A DNA stretch of 64,000 nucleotides from DASUAS01 sp963809795 (GTDB lineage: Bacteria; Actinomycetota; Acidimicrobiia; IMCC26256; DASPTH01). A program made the translations under genes and the position numbers. The notes under the pieces were generated by a model. It worked only from the letters and a program-made list of their open reading frames with translations, was not told the origin of the DNA and did no database searches. The stretch covers positions 1-64,000 of the forward strand of contig CAWELN010000006.1 of NCBI GenBank assembly GCA_963809795.1, in the 5' to 3' direction. The stretch's first letter is position 1. Each line of letters opens with the position of its first letter. Positions 52,846-61,958 of the stretch are shown piece after piece.

Positions 52846-54060
52846 GTGCGGGTCTTGGTGCTCGGCGGTGACGGATACCTAGGTTGGCCAACCGCGCTGT
52901 ACCTCTCGGCGCGTGGACACGAGGTCATGGCCGTCGACAATCTCGTGCGGCGCAGGTACGACACGGAACTCGGTATCGCGAGTCTCGTGCCGATCACCGA
53001 TCTCGAGCGGCGCACGACGGTGTGGAACGAGCTGACCGGTCGGCGGGTGACCTATACGGTCGGCGATATCACCGACTACGACTTCCTCACGTCGACGTTC
53101 CAAGCGTTCATGCCCGAAGGCATCGTCCACTTCGGGGAACAGCGCTCGGCTCCGTACTCCATGATCGACCGCTCGCACGCGGTCTATACGCAGGTCAACA
53201 ACATCGTCGGCAACCTCAACGTCCTCTTCGCCATCGGTGAGATCGACCCGTCGGTCCACTTGGTGAAGCTCGGAACGATGGGGGAGTACGGGACGCCGAA
53301 CATCGACATCGAGGAGGGCTTCATCGAGATCACCCACAAGGGTCGCACCGACACCTTGCCGTTCCCGAAGCAACCGGGGTCGTTCTACCACCTGTCGAAG
53401 GTGCACGATTCCCACAACCTGGCCTTCGTCTGCCGTGCGTGGGGGCTGCGCGCGACCGACCTCAACCAGGGAATCGTGTACGGCCAGGTGACTGACGAAA
53501 CCGTGATGCACCCCGACCTCGCGACCCGCCTCGACTACGACGCCGTTTTCGGCACGGTGCTCAATCGTTTCGTCGTTCAGGCCGTCGCCGGCAGCCCGCT
53601 CACCGTCTACGGCCGAGGGGATCAGACCCGCGGCATGTTGAACCTCAAGGACACGGTTCGCTGCATCGAGCTCGCGCTGATCAACCCGGCGCAACCGGGC
53701 GAGTACCGGGTGTTCAACCAGTTCACCGAGTCGTTCTCCATCAACGAGATGGCCGCCCTGGTGGTCGGCGCCCTCGGTGGCGAGCACGAGATCGAACACC
53801 TCACCGACCCGCGGGTCGAGCTCGAGGAGCACTACTACAACGCCGCGCACACGAAGCTCGTCGATCTCGGTCTCGTGCCGCACCTGCTCGACGCCGACAC
53901 CATCTGCCGCCTCGCTGCGATCGTGCACGAATGGCGCGACGACGTCGACCCGTCGGTCATGGACCCGACCGTCGAGTGGCGAACGACGGCCTCGCCGGGC
54001 ACGCGTCTGGAGAGCCCGGCGACCCTCCCGGGGGTGCTCGAGAACGTCGGAGGCACCTGA
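52846..54060 (+). CDS. UDP-sulfoquinovose synthase-like enzyme
   Basis: 404 residues from GTG 52846, with GGAGG at 52835-52839; intact. Extended SDR of the SQD1/SqdB type: VLVLGGDGYLGWPTALYLSA (NAD loop), VDNLVRRRYDTELG, FGEQRSAPYSMIDR, catalytic Thr in VKLGTMGEYGTPNIDIEEG and Tyr-Lys in SFYHLSKVHDSHN, then QGIVYGQVTDET. SQD1 makes UDP-sulfoquinovose from UDP-glucose and sulfite. The length and the RSAPYSMIDR segment fit the family well. No SqdX/SQD2-like glycolipid synthase is next to it; instead a lipid-linked glycan pathway follows. Function as a true sulfosugar synthase is therefore probable but untested. Confidence 0.82.
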   Translation: MRVLVLGGDGYLGWPTALYLSARGHEVMAVDNLVRRRYDTELGIASLVPITDLERRTTVWNELTGRRVTYTVGDITDYDFLTSTFQAFMPEGIVHFGEQRSAPYSMIDRSHAVYTQVNNIVGNLNVLFAIGEIDPSVHLVKLGTMGEYGTPNIDIEEGFIEITHKGRTDTLPFPKQPGSFYHLSKVHDSHNLAFVCRAWGLRATDLNQGIVYGQVTDETVMHPDLATRLDYDAVFGTVLNRFVVQAVAGSPLTVYGRGDQTRGMLNLKDTVRCIELALINPAQPGEYRVFNQFTESFSINEMAALVVGALGGEHEIEHLTDPRVELEEHYYNAAHTKLVDLGLVPHLLDADTICRLAAIVHEWRDDVDPSVMDPTVEWRTTASPGTRLESPATLPGVLENVGGT

Positions 54061-54073
54061 GCGCGGTCGTCGC

Positions 54074-54997
54074 ATGGGCTGCGTCCTCGTCACCGGAGCC
54101 TCGGGGTTCATCGGTTCCGCGTTGGTCGCGGCCCTCCGTGCCCGAGAGGTCGAGGTGTTTGTCGCCGATCTGGTGCCGTTCCCCGATCAGTCCGTCGACG
54201 GCGTCGTCGGCGACCTTCGCGATCCCGACGTCTTGGCTACGGCGTTGTCGTGTTCACCCGAGACGATCTTCCACCTGGCCGCGCGCACGTCGGTCCTGCA
54301 GTCGATGAAGGATCCGCAGCAGGTGTTCGAGGTCAATGTCGAAGTCACCCAGCGCCTGCTCGAGGGCGCGCGCGACCGGGACGTCGCCTCGTTCGTCTTC
54401 GCGTCCTCGAACGCGGTCGTTGGGGAGACCGGTGGCGCGATCATCGACGAGACGACCACGATGCGGCCGCTCACCCCGTACGGCGCGACGAAGGCCGCGG
54501 CCGAGATGCTCTGCTCCGCGTACACCGAGTCCTATGGGCTGCGCGCATGCGCCGTGCGCTTCACCAACGTCTACGGCCACGGAATGGGCGGAAAGGACAC
54601 GTTCGTCGTGCGCCTGATGCGCGCGGCCGCCGCCGCCCGACCGATCGGCATCTACGGCGACGGGTTGCAGGAACGCGACTACCTCTACGTCGACGATGCC
54701 ACGTCAGCATTGCTCCGCGCGGCCGACCACCGTCTCGCCGGACCTCTGACGGTGGGTACGGGAACCTCGACCTCGGTGCTCGAGGTCTGCGACGCCGCGT
54801 CGACCGCGATCGGCCTGTCCATCGCCACGACGCACATCGAGGCACCGGCGGGGGAGATGCGTGCAGTTCGGGTCGACATCTCGAAGGCACGGTCGCTCGG
54901 GTACGCGCCGAAGGTCCAGCTGCGAGACGGTCTCGTTCGGACCTGGAACTCCCTGCAACCGGAGCTGGAGTTCGCAGCCGGCACCCGCGGTCGATGA
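54074..54997 (+). CDS. NAD-dependent nucleotide-sugar epimerase
   Basis: 307 residues from ATG 54074, 13 bp after the SQD1-like gene; intact. Extended SDR: VLVTGASGFIGSALVAALRA, FHLAARTSVLQSMKDPQQVF, Ser in FVFASSNAVVG, Tyr-Lys in YGATKAAAEML, and RFTNVYGHGMGGKDTFVVR. It belongs with UDP-glucose 4-epimerase/dehydratase-type enzymes; the exact sugar is not determinable. It overlaps the GT2 start by 4 bp (ATGA), so it is in the same operon. Confidence 0.88.
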   Translation: MGCVLVTGASGFIGSALVAALRAREVEVFVADLVPFPDQSVDGVVGDLRDPDVLATALSCSPETIFHLAARTSVLQSMKDPQQVFEVNVEVTQRLLEGARDRDVASFVFASSNAVVGETGGAIIDETTTMRPLTPYGATKAAAEMLCSAYTESYGLRACAVRFTNVYGHGMGGKDTFVVRLMRAAAAARPIGIYGDGLQERDYLYVDDATSALLRAADHRLAGPLTVGTGTSTSVLEVCDAASTAIGLSIATTHIEAPAGEMRAVRVDISKARSLGYAPKVQLRDGLVRTWNSLQPELEFAAGTRGR

Positions 54998-55789
54998 GCA
55001 CGACGGGGCGAGATCTGGGCTTCGATCTCGCCGTCGATTCTGCTGCCCGCTGCGAGTTCGCCGAGCGGTATGCGGAACCTGACCTGGGCCCGGTCTGCGT
55101 GGTGATCGCCGCCTACCGCGAAGCCTCGACCCTCGGCTCGGTGCTCGACGCGATGCCGGCGACGGCCCACGGGCTGTCGCTCGCGATCCTCGTCGTCGAC
55201 GACGGGAGTGACGACGGCACCGCCGAGGTTGCCGAGGCGCACGGCGCCTACGCGTGTCGTCCGGGTGTCAACCGAGGGCAGGGTGCAGCCCTTCGCCTGG
55301 GGTATCGGCTCGCCTCCGAGCACGGGGCCGACTACATCGTGACGACCGACGCGGACGGTCAATACGACGCCAACGAGATCTCTGCGCTCTTGGCCCCCAT
55401 CCTCGAGGATCGCGCGGACTTCGTCTCCGGTTCGCGCCGGTTGGGGAGCACCTATCGCGGCGATACCTTCCGCTCGATCGGGGTGGTCTTCTACGCGCGC
55501 CTGCTGCGCGCGCTCACCGGCCAGCGGATCACCGATCCCTCGTTCGGGCTCCGAGCCATGCGCGTCGAGGTCGCGACCTCGGTCGACCTCCGACAGCCCC
55601 AGTTCCAGGCTTCCGAGCTGTTGATCGGGGCGGCGATGCGTGGGTTCCGTCTCGCGGAAGTCGCCGGCGACGATGCACCAACGCGCTGCCGGACACAGCC
55701 GCAAGGGGAACGACCTCCTGTACGGCGCCCGCTTCGGCTGGGTGGCGCTGTCGACGTGGTGGCGCGAGCGTGGCCAACGCCCGCGATGA
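54994..55789 (+). CDS. GT2 glycosyltransferase, DPM/ArnC-like, frameshifted
   Basis: About 265 residues from ATG 54994. GT-A fold: VCVVIAAYREASTLGSVLDA, VVDDGSDDGTAEVAEAHGA, GVNRGQGAALRLGYRLASEH, DxD in VTTDADGQYDANEISALL, and ITDPSFGLRAMRVEV. It resembles polyprenyl-phosphate sugar synthases without membrane helices. A frameshift near 55,680 hides the C-terminus GNDLLYGARFGWVALSTWW and the true stop at 55787; without correction it appears fused to the next gene. It likely charges a polyprenyl phosphate with sugar for the GT39-type enzymes. Confidence 0.85.
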
Positions 55790-57342
55790 TGAGCGCGCCC
55801 GAGTCCGTTGCGCCACCCGCGCAGGTCCGGACCGTCGCCCACGACCGCGCGACGCCTCCACGATCGTGGTCGGTTCCGGAGCGGCTCTGGGTCCTCGCGC
55901 TCGTCCTGGCCGTAGCCATCCCTGGTGCCTGGCACCTGAGTCGGCCGAGCTTCTGGAACGATGAGGCGGCGACGTGGGCCATCAGCGGCCACAGCTTCCA
56001 CGACTTGCTGCACATCCTCCGCACGTCAGGAGGAGATCGGGGCGCGGCGCTCTACTACGGAATCGCGTTCGTATGGATGCGAACGTTCGGCACGAGCGAG
56101 CTCGCGTTGCGTTCGCTGTCTCTCCTTGCCGCCGCGGCAACGATGGTGCCGTTCCATGCGTGTGCTCGCCGCCTGGTCGCGACGCCCGCGGCGTGGGCTG
56201 CGGGTGCCGTGCTCGCGACCAGCGCCTTCCTGCTCGAATACGCCCGCGATGCGCGCACGTATGCCCTGGCCCTCCTCCTCGTCGTCCTGGCCGTGTGGAC
56301 GTTCTTGCGTGCGGTGGAATCGGTTTCGGCTCGGGACTGGTGGATCTTCACCTTCTTCGCGGCCGTGGCGATCTATGCCCATTGGTTCTCGGCGCTGGTC
56401 ATTCTTGCGCTGTTCGTCGCGCTGTTCGGTTGGCATCCGGAAGCCCGGCTCCGGCACCGGGCGCTGACGAGCGCCGTCGGCCTCGCCGTCATCGTGCTTC
56501 CGATCGTCGCGGTCGTGCTCGACAGCGGTAACAGCGGCGTCGATTGGATCGCGCCGCTCGATGTCGCGGAGCTACGCGCTCTGATCGCGCAGTTCACCGG
56601 AACCACGTCGCCCGCGCTCCAGACCTTGGTGGCGATCCCGCTGGCGGTCGGGCTCGCAGCGTCCTGGAACGCTGGACGAAGGCGCCGTGCGCCCCGGATC
56701 GTCCTCATGTGGTTCGTGCTCCCAGTCGGGCTGACCATCGTGATCTCCGTCGTGAAGCCCTTGCTGGTGGCGCGCTACCTGATCGTCGCTCTTCCCGCAT
56801 TCGCCTTGCTCCTCGGACTGGGACTGTCGCGGCTCGCGCGAGGGCGAGTGGTGCCACTTGCCGCCATGACGCTTGCACTCGTCGTGCTCTGTTACGGCAA
56901 CTTCTGGGGCTCGAGCAACGGCGGCGAAGACTGGCGCGCGATCGTCGCCACCGTCGGTCAACAGGCTCACCGGGAGGATGCGATCGTGGTGTTCCCGGCG
57001 ACCGCGGTGTCGGCATTTTCGTACTATGCCCGTGACGACCCGAGCCTTCGTCAGCGTCCGGGGCCGAGCTGGCCTCGGACCCGGTGGGACACGCCGTTCA
57101 CGAGGTCGATCCCGAACACCGCGGTCTTGCGCGCTGACGGCATCGCGCGCAGCCGGGTGGTCTGGCTCATCGTCCGCGTTCCCCGTGGAGGCACGGTGGC
57201 GGCGAGCGTGCGACACTCTCCCGTGCTCGCCGCGTTGCGGCAGCAGTTGGAAGCGCGCTTCGCCCGTGCGGCGATCGTCCCGCCATGGCGCGCCTCGGAC
57301 ACGGTGTTCGTGGTGCGGTACTCACAGCCGACGCAGCCTTGA
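55786..57342 (+). CDS. GT39-type membrane glycosyltransferase
   Basis: 518 residues from ATG 55786, overlapping the GT2 stop; intact. ArnT/PMT-like: the first external loop has the acidic motif LSRPSFWNDEAATWAISGHS, then FVWMRTFGTSELALRSLSLL, LEYARDARTYALALLLVVLA and several further helices. A C-terminal soluble domain follows (EDWRAIVATVGQQAHREDAI). Uses polyprenyl-phosphate sugar donors outside the membrane to modify a lipid, protein or glycan. Confidence 0.85.
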   Translation: MMSAPESVAPPAQVRTVAHDRATPPRSWSVPERLWVLALVLAVAIPGAWHLSRPSFWNDEAATWAISGHSFHDLLHILRTSGGDRGAALYYGIAFVWMRTFGTSELALRSLSLLAAAATMVPFHACARRLVATPAAWAAGAVLATSAFLLEYARDARTYALALLLVVLAVWTFLRAVESVSARDWWIFTFFAAVAIYAHWFSALVILALFVALFGWHPEARLRHRALTSAVGLAVIVLPIVAVVLDSGNSGVDWIAPLDVAELRALIAQFTGTTSPALQTLVAIPLAVGLAASWNAGRRRRAPRIVLMWFVLPVGLTIVISVVKPLLVARYLIVALPAFALLLGLGLSRLARGRVVPLAAMTLALVVLCYGNFWGSSNGGEDWRAIVATVGQQAHREDAIVVFPATAVSAFSYYARDDPSLRQRPGPSWPRTRWDTPFTRSIPNTAVLRADGIARSRVVWLIVRVPRGGTVAASVRHSPVLAALRQQLEARFARAAIVPPWRASDTVFVVRYSQPTQP

Positions 57343-58838
57343 GCGCAACCGTCACCAACGACCCCGACCCCGAACACGCTCGACTCTCGGAGAGCTCGGG
57401 AAGCGCAGCGCCGGAACCGTCAGCCGCGGGCCCATTGGCGCGCACGCGAGCCGTGGCCAAGCGTCACTGGCCGTTCCTCGTCGTGCTCGTCCTCGGGTTG
57501 ATGCTCCGAGTCGTGACCCAGGTGGCATACCGGCCCTCGCTGCTCTACATCGACTCGTACCGATATCTCGACCTGGTCCGGACGACGAATCCGGAGACCA
57601 GCCAGCCGCTCGGCTACGTCTTCTTCCTCTGGCCCGTGCTCAAGCTCGGCAACCTGTTCGTCGTGGTCGTCCTGCAGCACGCCATGGGTCTGGGCATCGG
57701 CGTCGCGATCTACGTCCTGTGCATGCGCTACGGCGTCTCACGATGGATCGCAGCAGCGGCGACGATCCCGATCCTGCTCGACGCCTACCAGCTGCAGATC
57801 GAGCAGAACGTGATGTCCGAGACGTTGTTCGAAGCGCTGCTCGTCGGAGGCATGCTCGCTCTGCTGTGGAACCGTCGCCCGAGCACGCGCGCACTCGTCA
57901 TCGGAGGAGTGCTGCTCGGAGCCAGCGTCCCGGTACGGATCGTGGCGTTGCCGGCCATCGTCCCCGCGGTGATCTTCGCGTTCGTCTGCGGACCGGGTGG
58001 CTGGCGACGGTTGGGGCGTGCCGCCATCGTCGGACTCGCGTTCCTCGTCCCGGTCGTCGGATACATGGGTTTCTACAAGTCTGAGGCAGGCCACTGGGGT
58101 CTTACGACGAGCGACGCGCACGCGCTCTACGGCCGCGCCGCGCAGATCGTCGACTGCAAGGAGCTCTCCTACCCTTCGTACGAGGAGTTGCTCTGCCCGA
58201 AAGTGCCTCTGAGCCAGCGCGTGGGGGTCGACTACTACGCGCACACCTATCCATCAGGGGAACTGGTCACTCCTCCGCCCGGTCAAACGTTCAGGGATGT
58301 CCTCCGGGACTTCACCCGGCGCGTGTTCCGGAGCCAGCCACTCGATCTGGCGCACGCGGTCGCGATCGACTTCCTCAAGGGCTTCCGGTGGGACCGCACC
58401 GATGCGCGCGGCGACGTCGTCGTCAAACGCTGGCAATTCCAGACCTACTTCCCGAACCTCGGGCAAGACGATCCCCTGGCGGCCACGAAGCGATGGGGCG
58501 GCGGGCCTCCAACCGTCGTGAAGCCGCTGGCGTCGTTCCTACGCAGGTACCAGCTGAGCGTCGGCTACACCCCCGGGCCGTTCCTGTTCCTCGCCTTCCT
58601 CGGCGGGGTCCTGGGGGGATGCGGCGCGTTCCGCGCCCGGCGATCGCATCTCCGCGCCGTTCTCTGGCTCCCGACGCTCACGGGTCTCGCCGTGCTGCTC
58701 GCGGCCGACTTCTTCGAATTCTCGTGGCGCTACCAACTGCCGGCGCTCGTCCTCGCGCCGATCGCCGGCGCGCTCGGCATCACCGCGATGTTCCGCGATC
58801 CGGAGGCGGTCTATCCGGCGGCGACACGAACGGAGTAG
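57339..58838 (+). CDS. Second GT39-like membrane glycosyltransferase
   Basis: 499 residues; the likely start is TTG 57339, overlapping the previous stop (TTGA). After a 40-residue polar N-terminus come helices FLVVLVLGLMLRVVTQVAYR and the external acidic loop LYIDSYRYLDLVRTTNPETS, then SQPLGYVFFLWPVLKLGNLF, LQIEQNVMSETLFEALLVGG, and a long external region (VDCKELSYPSYEELLCPKVP). Actinobacterial proteins of this type are annotated as lipid-carrier-dependent glycosyltransferases. The acidic pair position and tandem place after another GT39 support a second sugar-transfer step. Confidence 0.8.
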   Translation: MSATVTNDPDPEHARLSESSGSAAPEPSAAGPLARTRAVAKRHWPFLVVLVLGLMLRVVTQVAYRPSLLYIDSYRYLDLVRTTNPETSQPLGYVFFLWPVLKLGNLFVVVVLQHAMGLGIGVAIYVLCMRYGVSRWIAAAATIPILLDAYQLQIEQNVMSETLFEALLVGGMLALLWNRRPSTRALVIGGVLLGASVPVRIVALPAIVPAVIFAFVCGPGGWRRLGRAAIVGLAFLVPVVGYMGFYKSEAGHWGLTTSDAHALYGRAAQIVDCKELSYPSYEELLCPKVPLSQRVGVDYYAHTYPSGELVTPPPGQTFRDVLRDFTRRVFRSQPLDLAHAVAIDFLKGFRWDRTDARGDVVVKRWQFQTYFPNLGQDDPLAATKRWGGGPPTVVKPLASFLRRYQLSVGYTPGPFLFLAFLGGVLGGCGAFRARRSHLRAVLWLPTLTGLAVLLAADFFEFSWRYQLPALVLAPIAGALGITAMFRDPEAVYPAATRTE

Positions 58839-59017
58839 ATGCGGCAACGGTCGAACGCCGGGACCGTGCACGAGAAGCGGAGCTTCGACGTGCACCGGCA
58901 CCCGCGCCCATTGGTGTCCAGGGCGCTTCGGAGGTCGGAGGTGCGCGCCATCCTGAACGGGAGGAGACGCGGCGTGGTAGCACGTTCAGGGGCGGGGCAC
59001 GCGACGATGGAGACCCT

Positions 59018-59698
59018 ATGACCGGCGGTTCGGCTAGCTCCGCGTCGTCGCCTCGCTCACCCGTCGGGGAAGCCAGGTGGCCGATGGCTCTGGCCGTGTT
59101 GGTCGCGGGGGCATTGCGGACGACCCTGCCCGACAGTCTCAGGGTCCACGACGTGAAATGGCTCCTGGGTGTGTTCCTCGTCGTCGTTCTGATCGTGCTG
59201 ATGATCGGCGACCCGGGGCGGATTGACCGTCAGGCCACCTGGTTGCGTGTCGTCACGGACGTCTTGATCGCGATCATCACGATTGCCAACAGCGCGTCGG
59301 CGGTGAAGTTGCTGGCCGACATCATTGACGTGACGCCGTTCACGAACAACGCCAAAACGCTGCTCGCCTCGGGCGCGGCGATCTGGGCGACCAACGTGAT
59401 TGCATTTGGCTTGTGGTACTGGGACCTCGACCGCGGTGGCGCGGCGGCCCGCGCGCATGGTCAGGGCGAGCCGGCGTTCGTCTTCCCGGAGATGACGAAC
59501 CCCCAGTATGCCGCCGCTGACTGGTACCCCAAGTTCGTCGACTACCTCCACCTCTCGTTCAACACTGCGATGGCCTTCAGTCCGACCGATGTGTCGGCGG
59601 TGCGATCATGGGCCAAGCTCTTGATGATGGCCGAAGCAGCGATCTCGCTCATCGTGGCCGTGCTCGTCGTCGCTCGCGCCGTCAACATCCTGAAGTAA
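59018..59698 (+). CDS. DUF1345-like membrane protein
   Basis: 226 residues from ATG 59018 with GGAG 6 bases upstream; intact. Four or five helices: WPMALAVLVAGALRTTLPDS, WLLGVFLVVVLIVLMIGDPG, NAKTLLASGAAIWATNVIAF, and LLMMAEAAISLIVAVLVVAR. The motif DYLHLSFNTAMAFSPTDV before the last helix is typical of DUF1345-type proteins and recalls ion-channel pore loops. Function unknown. Confidence 0.72.
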   Translation: MTGGSASSASSPRSPVGEARWPMALAVLVAGALRTTLPDSLRVHDVKWLLGVFLVVVLIVLMIGDPGRIDRQATWLRVVTDVLIAIITIANSASAVKLLADIIDVTPFTNNAKTLLASGAAIWATNVIAFGLWYWDLDRGGAAARAHGQGEPAFVFPEMTNPQYAAADWYPKFVDYLHLSFNTAMAFSPTDVSAVRSWAKLLMMAEAAISLIVAVLVVARAVNILK

Positions 59699-59787
59699 CC
59701 CGTTGGTCCCTTCGTTGTGCCGGGTTCGTCGACGGTGACACACTCGGCGAGTGAAGGTGTTCTGACTCGCTGGGTCTGGAGGCGTAC

Positions 59788-61200
59788 GTGGTGTTGACAG
59801 GCGAGTCCATGGACGCGCCGACGCCGATGTTGCCGGCGGCGTTGCTGGGACCGGTGCCGACGCGTGTCGATCGGCTGGCCGAGGGAAAGCGACTTCGCAA
59901 GGTGGTGCCGCGGCAGTCGCATGCCGCGTGGGAGCCGGCCGTTGACCGTTTCGACCCGGTGGAGGTGCTGGTCGAGTCGAACAGGCTACGACTCCCGGAT
60001 CTGGTTCCGTTGCGGCATCGGCGCATGTTGGAGTCGCCATTCGCGTTCTTGCGTGGTTCGGCGCTGGTCATGGCTCATGACCTCGCGACGACACCCTCCG
60101 CGGGAATCACGGTGCAGCTCTGTGGCGATGCGCACCTGCTCAATTTCGGGGTCTTCGCGAGCCCGGAACGCACACTGGTGTTCGACCTCAACGATTTCGA
60201 CGAGACCTGGCCGGGTCCGTTCGAATGGGATGTGAAACGCCTTGCCGCGAGCGCGTTCGTCGCCTGCCAGGAGAACGGCATGGACGACGCCGCGGCACGC
60301 GTCGTGACCATGGCCGCGGTTGGTTCGTACCGCACGTGGATGCAGAGGTACTCGGAGATGACCCATCTCGAAGTCTGGTACGCGATGCTCGACGCCCGTA
60401 CCGTGCTCGATCTGTTTTCGCCGTCGGATCGTCGAGTCACGAAACGCAAGATCGTCGACAAGGCGCTCACCCGCAACCACGAGGCTGCGGTCACCAAGCT
60501 CACGAAGCTGATCGACGGGCGACGCAGCATCGTCCCGGATCCGCCGTTGGTGACGCGCGTCGACGAGGATCGAGACATCGCCGAACAGCTTCCCAACATG
60601 ATCGAGGCGTACCGCCAGACCCTCGCTCCCGACCGACGCGCGCTGTTCGACCGGTATCGCCTCGTCGACATGGCCCGCAAAGTGGTCGGCGTGGGCAGCG
60701 TCGGCACGCGCTGCTACATCCTCCTCTTCCAAGGCCCCAACGGCGGGCCTCTCTTCCTCCAGGCCAAAGAAGCGTCCGCGTCCTCCGGCGAACTCGCCGG
60801 GCTCCCCGGCGAACCCCTCCACTGCGGTGAGCGCGTCGTGGTCGGCCAACGACTCCTGCAAAGTGCCAGCGACGTCCTGCTCGGGTGGACCACCAACGAA
60901 CCCTCAGGCAGGCACTACTACATCCGCCAACTCTGGGACGCCAAAGGCTCCGCCGATGTCGCGGGCATGACCCCGGCCGCACTGCGCACCTATGCCGGCT
61001 CCTGCGGCTGGGCACTCGCCCGCGCTCACGCCAGAACCGCCGACTCCGTCATGATCGCCGGATACCTCGGGAACAGTCCACGGTTCGACGAAGCGATCAC
61101 CGACTTCGCGCAGGCCTACAGCGGACAAACGACACGCGACCATGCCGCCCTCCTACGAGCCGCCGAGCAGGGACAGATCCCCATCGCGCCCGCCAGCTGA
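59788..61200 (+). CDS. DUF2252 family protein
   Basis: 470 residues, intact; GTG 59788 or a nearby start. DUF2252 signatures: HRRMLESPFAFLRGSALVMA, QLCGDAHLLNFGVFASPERT, FDLNDFDETWPGPFEWDVKR, and VVGVGSVGTRCYILLFQG. The aspartates in GDAHLLNFG and FDLNDFDE recall aminoglycoside phosphotransferase/kinase-like folds, so a kinase-like activity is possible. Soluble, cytoplasmic; widely conserved in Actinomycetota; biological role unknown. Confidence 0.9.
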   Translation: MVLTGESMDAPTPMLPAALLGPVPTRVDRLAEGKRLRKVVPRQSHAAWEPAVDRFDPVEVLVESNRLRLPDLVPLRHRRMLESPFAFLRGSALVMAHDLATTPSAGITVQLCGDAHLLNFGVFASPERTLVFDLNDFDETWPGPFEWDVKRLAASAFVACQENGMDDAAARVVTMAAVGSYRTWMQRYSEMTHLEVWYAMLDARTVLDLFSPSDRRVTKRKIVDKALTRNHEAAVTKLTKLIDGRRSIVPDPPLVTRVDEDRDIAEQLPNMIEAYRQTLAPDRRALFDRYRLVDMARKVVGVGSVGTRCYILLFQGPNGGPLFLQAKEASASSGELAGLPGEPLHCGERVVVGQRLLQSASDVLLGWTTNEPSGRHYYIRQLWDAKGSADVAGMTPAALRTYAGSCGWALARAHARTADSVMIAGYLGNSPRFDEAITDFAQAYSGQTTRDHAALLRAAEQGQIPIAPAS

Positions 61201-61311
61201 TTGCCGGTCTTCGACCACGTCATCCGAGCAACACCGGCTGTGAACAGTGAATCCCGGAGTCGAGGGTGCGGGCCGGTACGAGTGGCTTGCGGGATCGGTC
61301 ACACTGGGAGT

Positions 61312-61731
61312 GTGCGCCAACTGGGAACCGAGAAGTCTTCGCGGTGGTTCGCTGCGCTGCTCATCGTGGCTCTTGGTGTGTATGCGTGGGAGGCGGCTGG
61401 ACTACGTCCGTTCACAGTCGGTGAGGAACTGATGGTGGCGCTGCCCGCACTTCTCGTGTTCGCCGCCGCGTGCTGGCCTCGCCGAGCAACGGGAACGCCG
61501 AGTGCCATCCGTTCGTCGCGCGGCTCCATTGTCGTGTGGTTGGCATTGGTGGGCCTGGCGTTCGCGTGGGAGCTCTTCGCGTACTTCTCGTCCCCGAGAG
61601 AGCAGCATCCGACCCTGAGTGTGATCGCCGACGAGGTCATGAGCGTCCAGCCTGGACGAGCGTTGCTGTTTCTTGCTTGGCTCGCGCTGGGCGCGCTCCT
61701 GATCACTCGGCGCCGAGCACTCCCTCGATGA
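61312..61731 (+). CDS. Small four-helix membrane protein
   Basis: 139 residues from GTG 61312, with GGGAG just upstream; intact. Helices: WFAALLIVALGVYAWEAAGL, LMVALPALLVFAAACWP, SIVVWLALVGLAFAWELFAY, and ALLFLAWLALGALLITRRRA. The loop SSPREQHPTLSVIADEVMS is common in uncharacterised actinobacterial membrane proteins. Its stop overlaps the start of the next gene (ATGA), so the pair is co-translated. Confidence 0.7.
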   Translation: MRQLGTEKSSRWFAALLIVALGVYAWEAAGLRPFTVGEELMVALPALLVFAAACWPRRATGTPSAIRSSRGSIVVWLALVGLAFAWELFAYFSSPREQHPTLSVIADEVMSVQPGRALLFLAWLALGALLITRRRALPR

Positions 61732-61943
61732 CCTCACGAGTCGTCACGTTTCTCGGTTACGGAACCATTCTGGTCATGATTGGTGTCTGGGCGACGCTCG
61801 CCGCCCGCTCTCCGCGATGGCTGACCTTGCCGGACGCGTTCACCCTGCTCACACGCTCTCGCACAGCACGCATCCTCGTGGTCCTCGGTTGGATGTGGCT
61901 CGGATGGCACCTCTTCGCCCGAGGAAGCGGCGCGTTCAAGTAG
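61728..61943 (+). CDS. DUF6186-like small membrane protein
   Basis: 71 residues from ATG 61728. Two helices, VVTFLGYGTILVMIGVWATL and TARILVVLGWMWLGWHLFAR, separated by RWLTLPDAFTLLTRSR. The C-terminal GWMWLGWHLFAR is the hallmark of DUF6186, a short actinobacterial family. Paired with the preceding four-helix protein, a frequent arrangement. Function unknown. Confidence 0.7.
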   Translation: MTSRVVTFLGYGTILVMIGVWATLAARSPRWLTLPDAFTLLTRSRTARILVVLGWMWLGWHLFARGSGAFK

Positions 61944-61958
61944 GCCCGGCCGGTACGG

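Noticed and set aside
54250..57342. Single 1,030-residue protein
   Set aside because: Its first 248 codons lie over the epimerase gene in another frame and the rest is GT2 plus GT39 joined by a frameshift.
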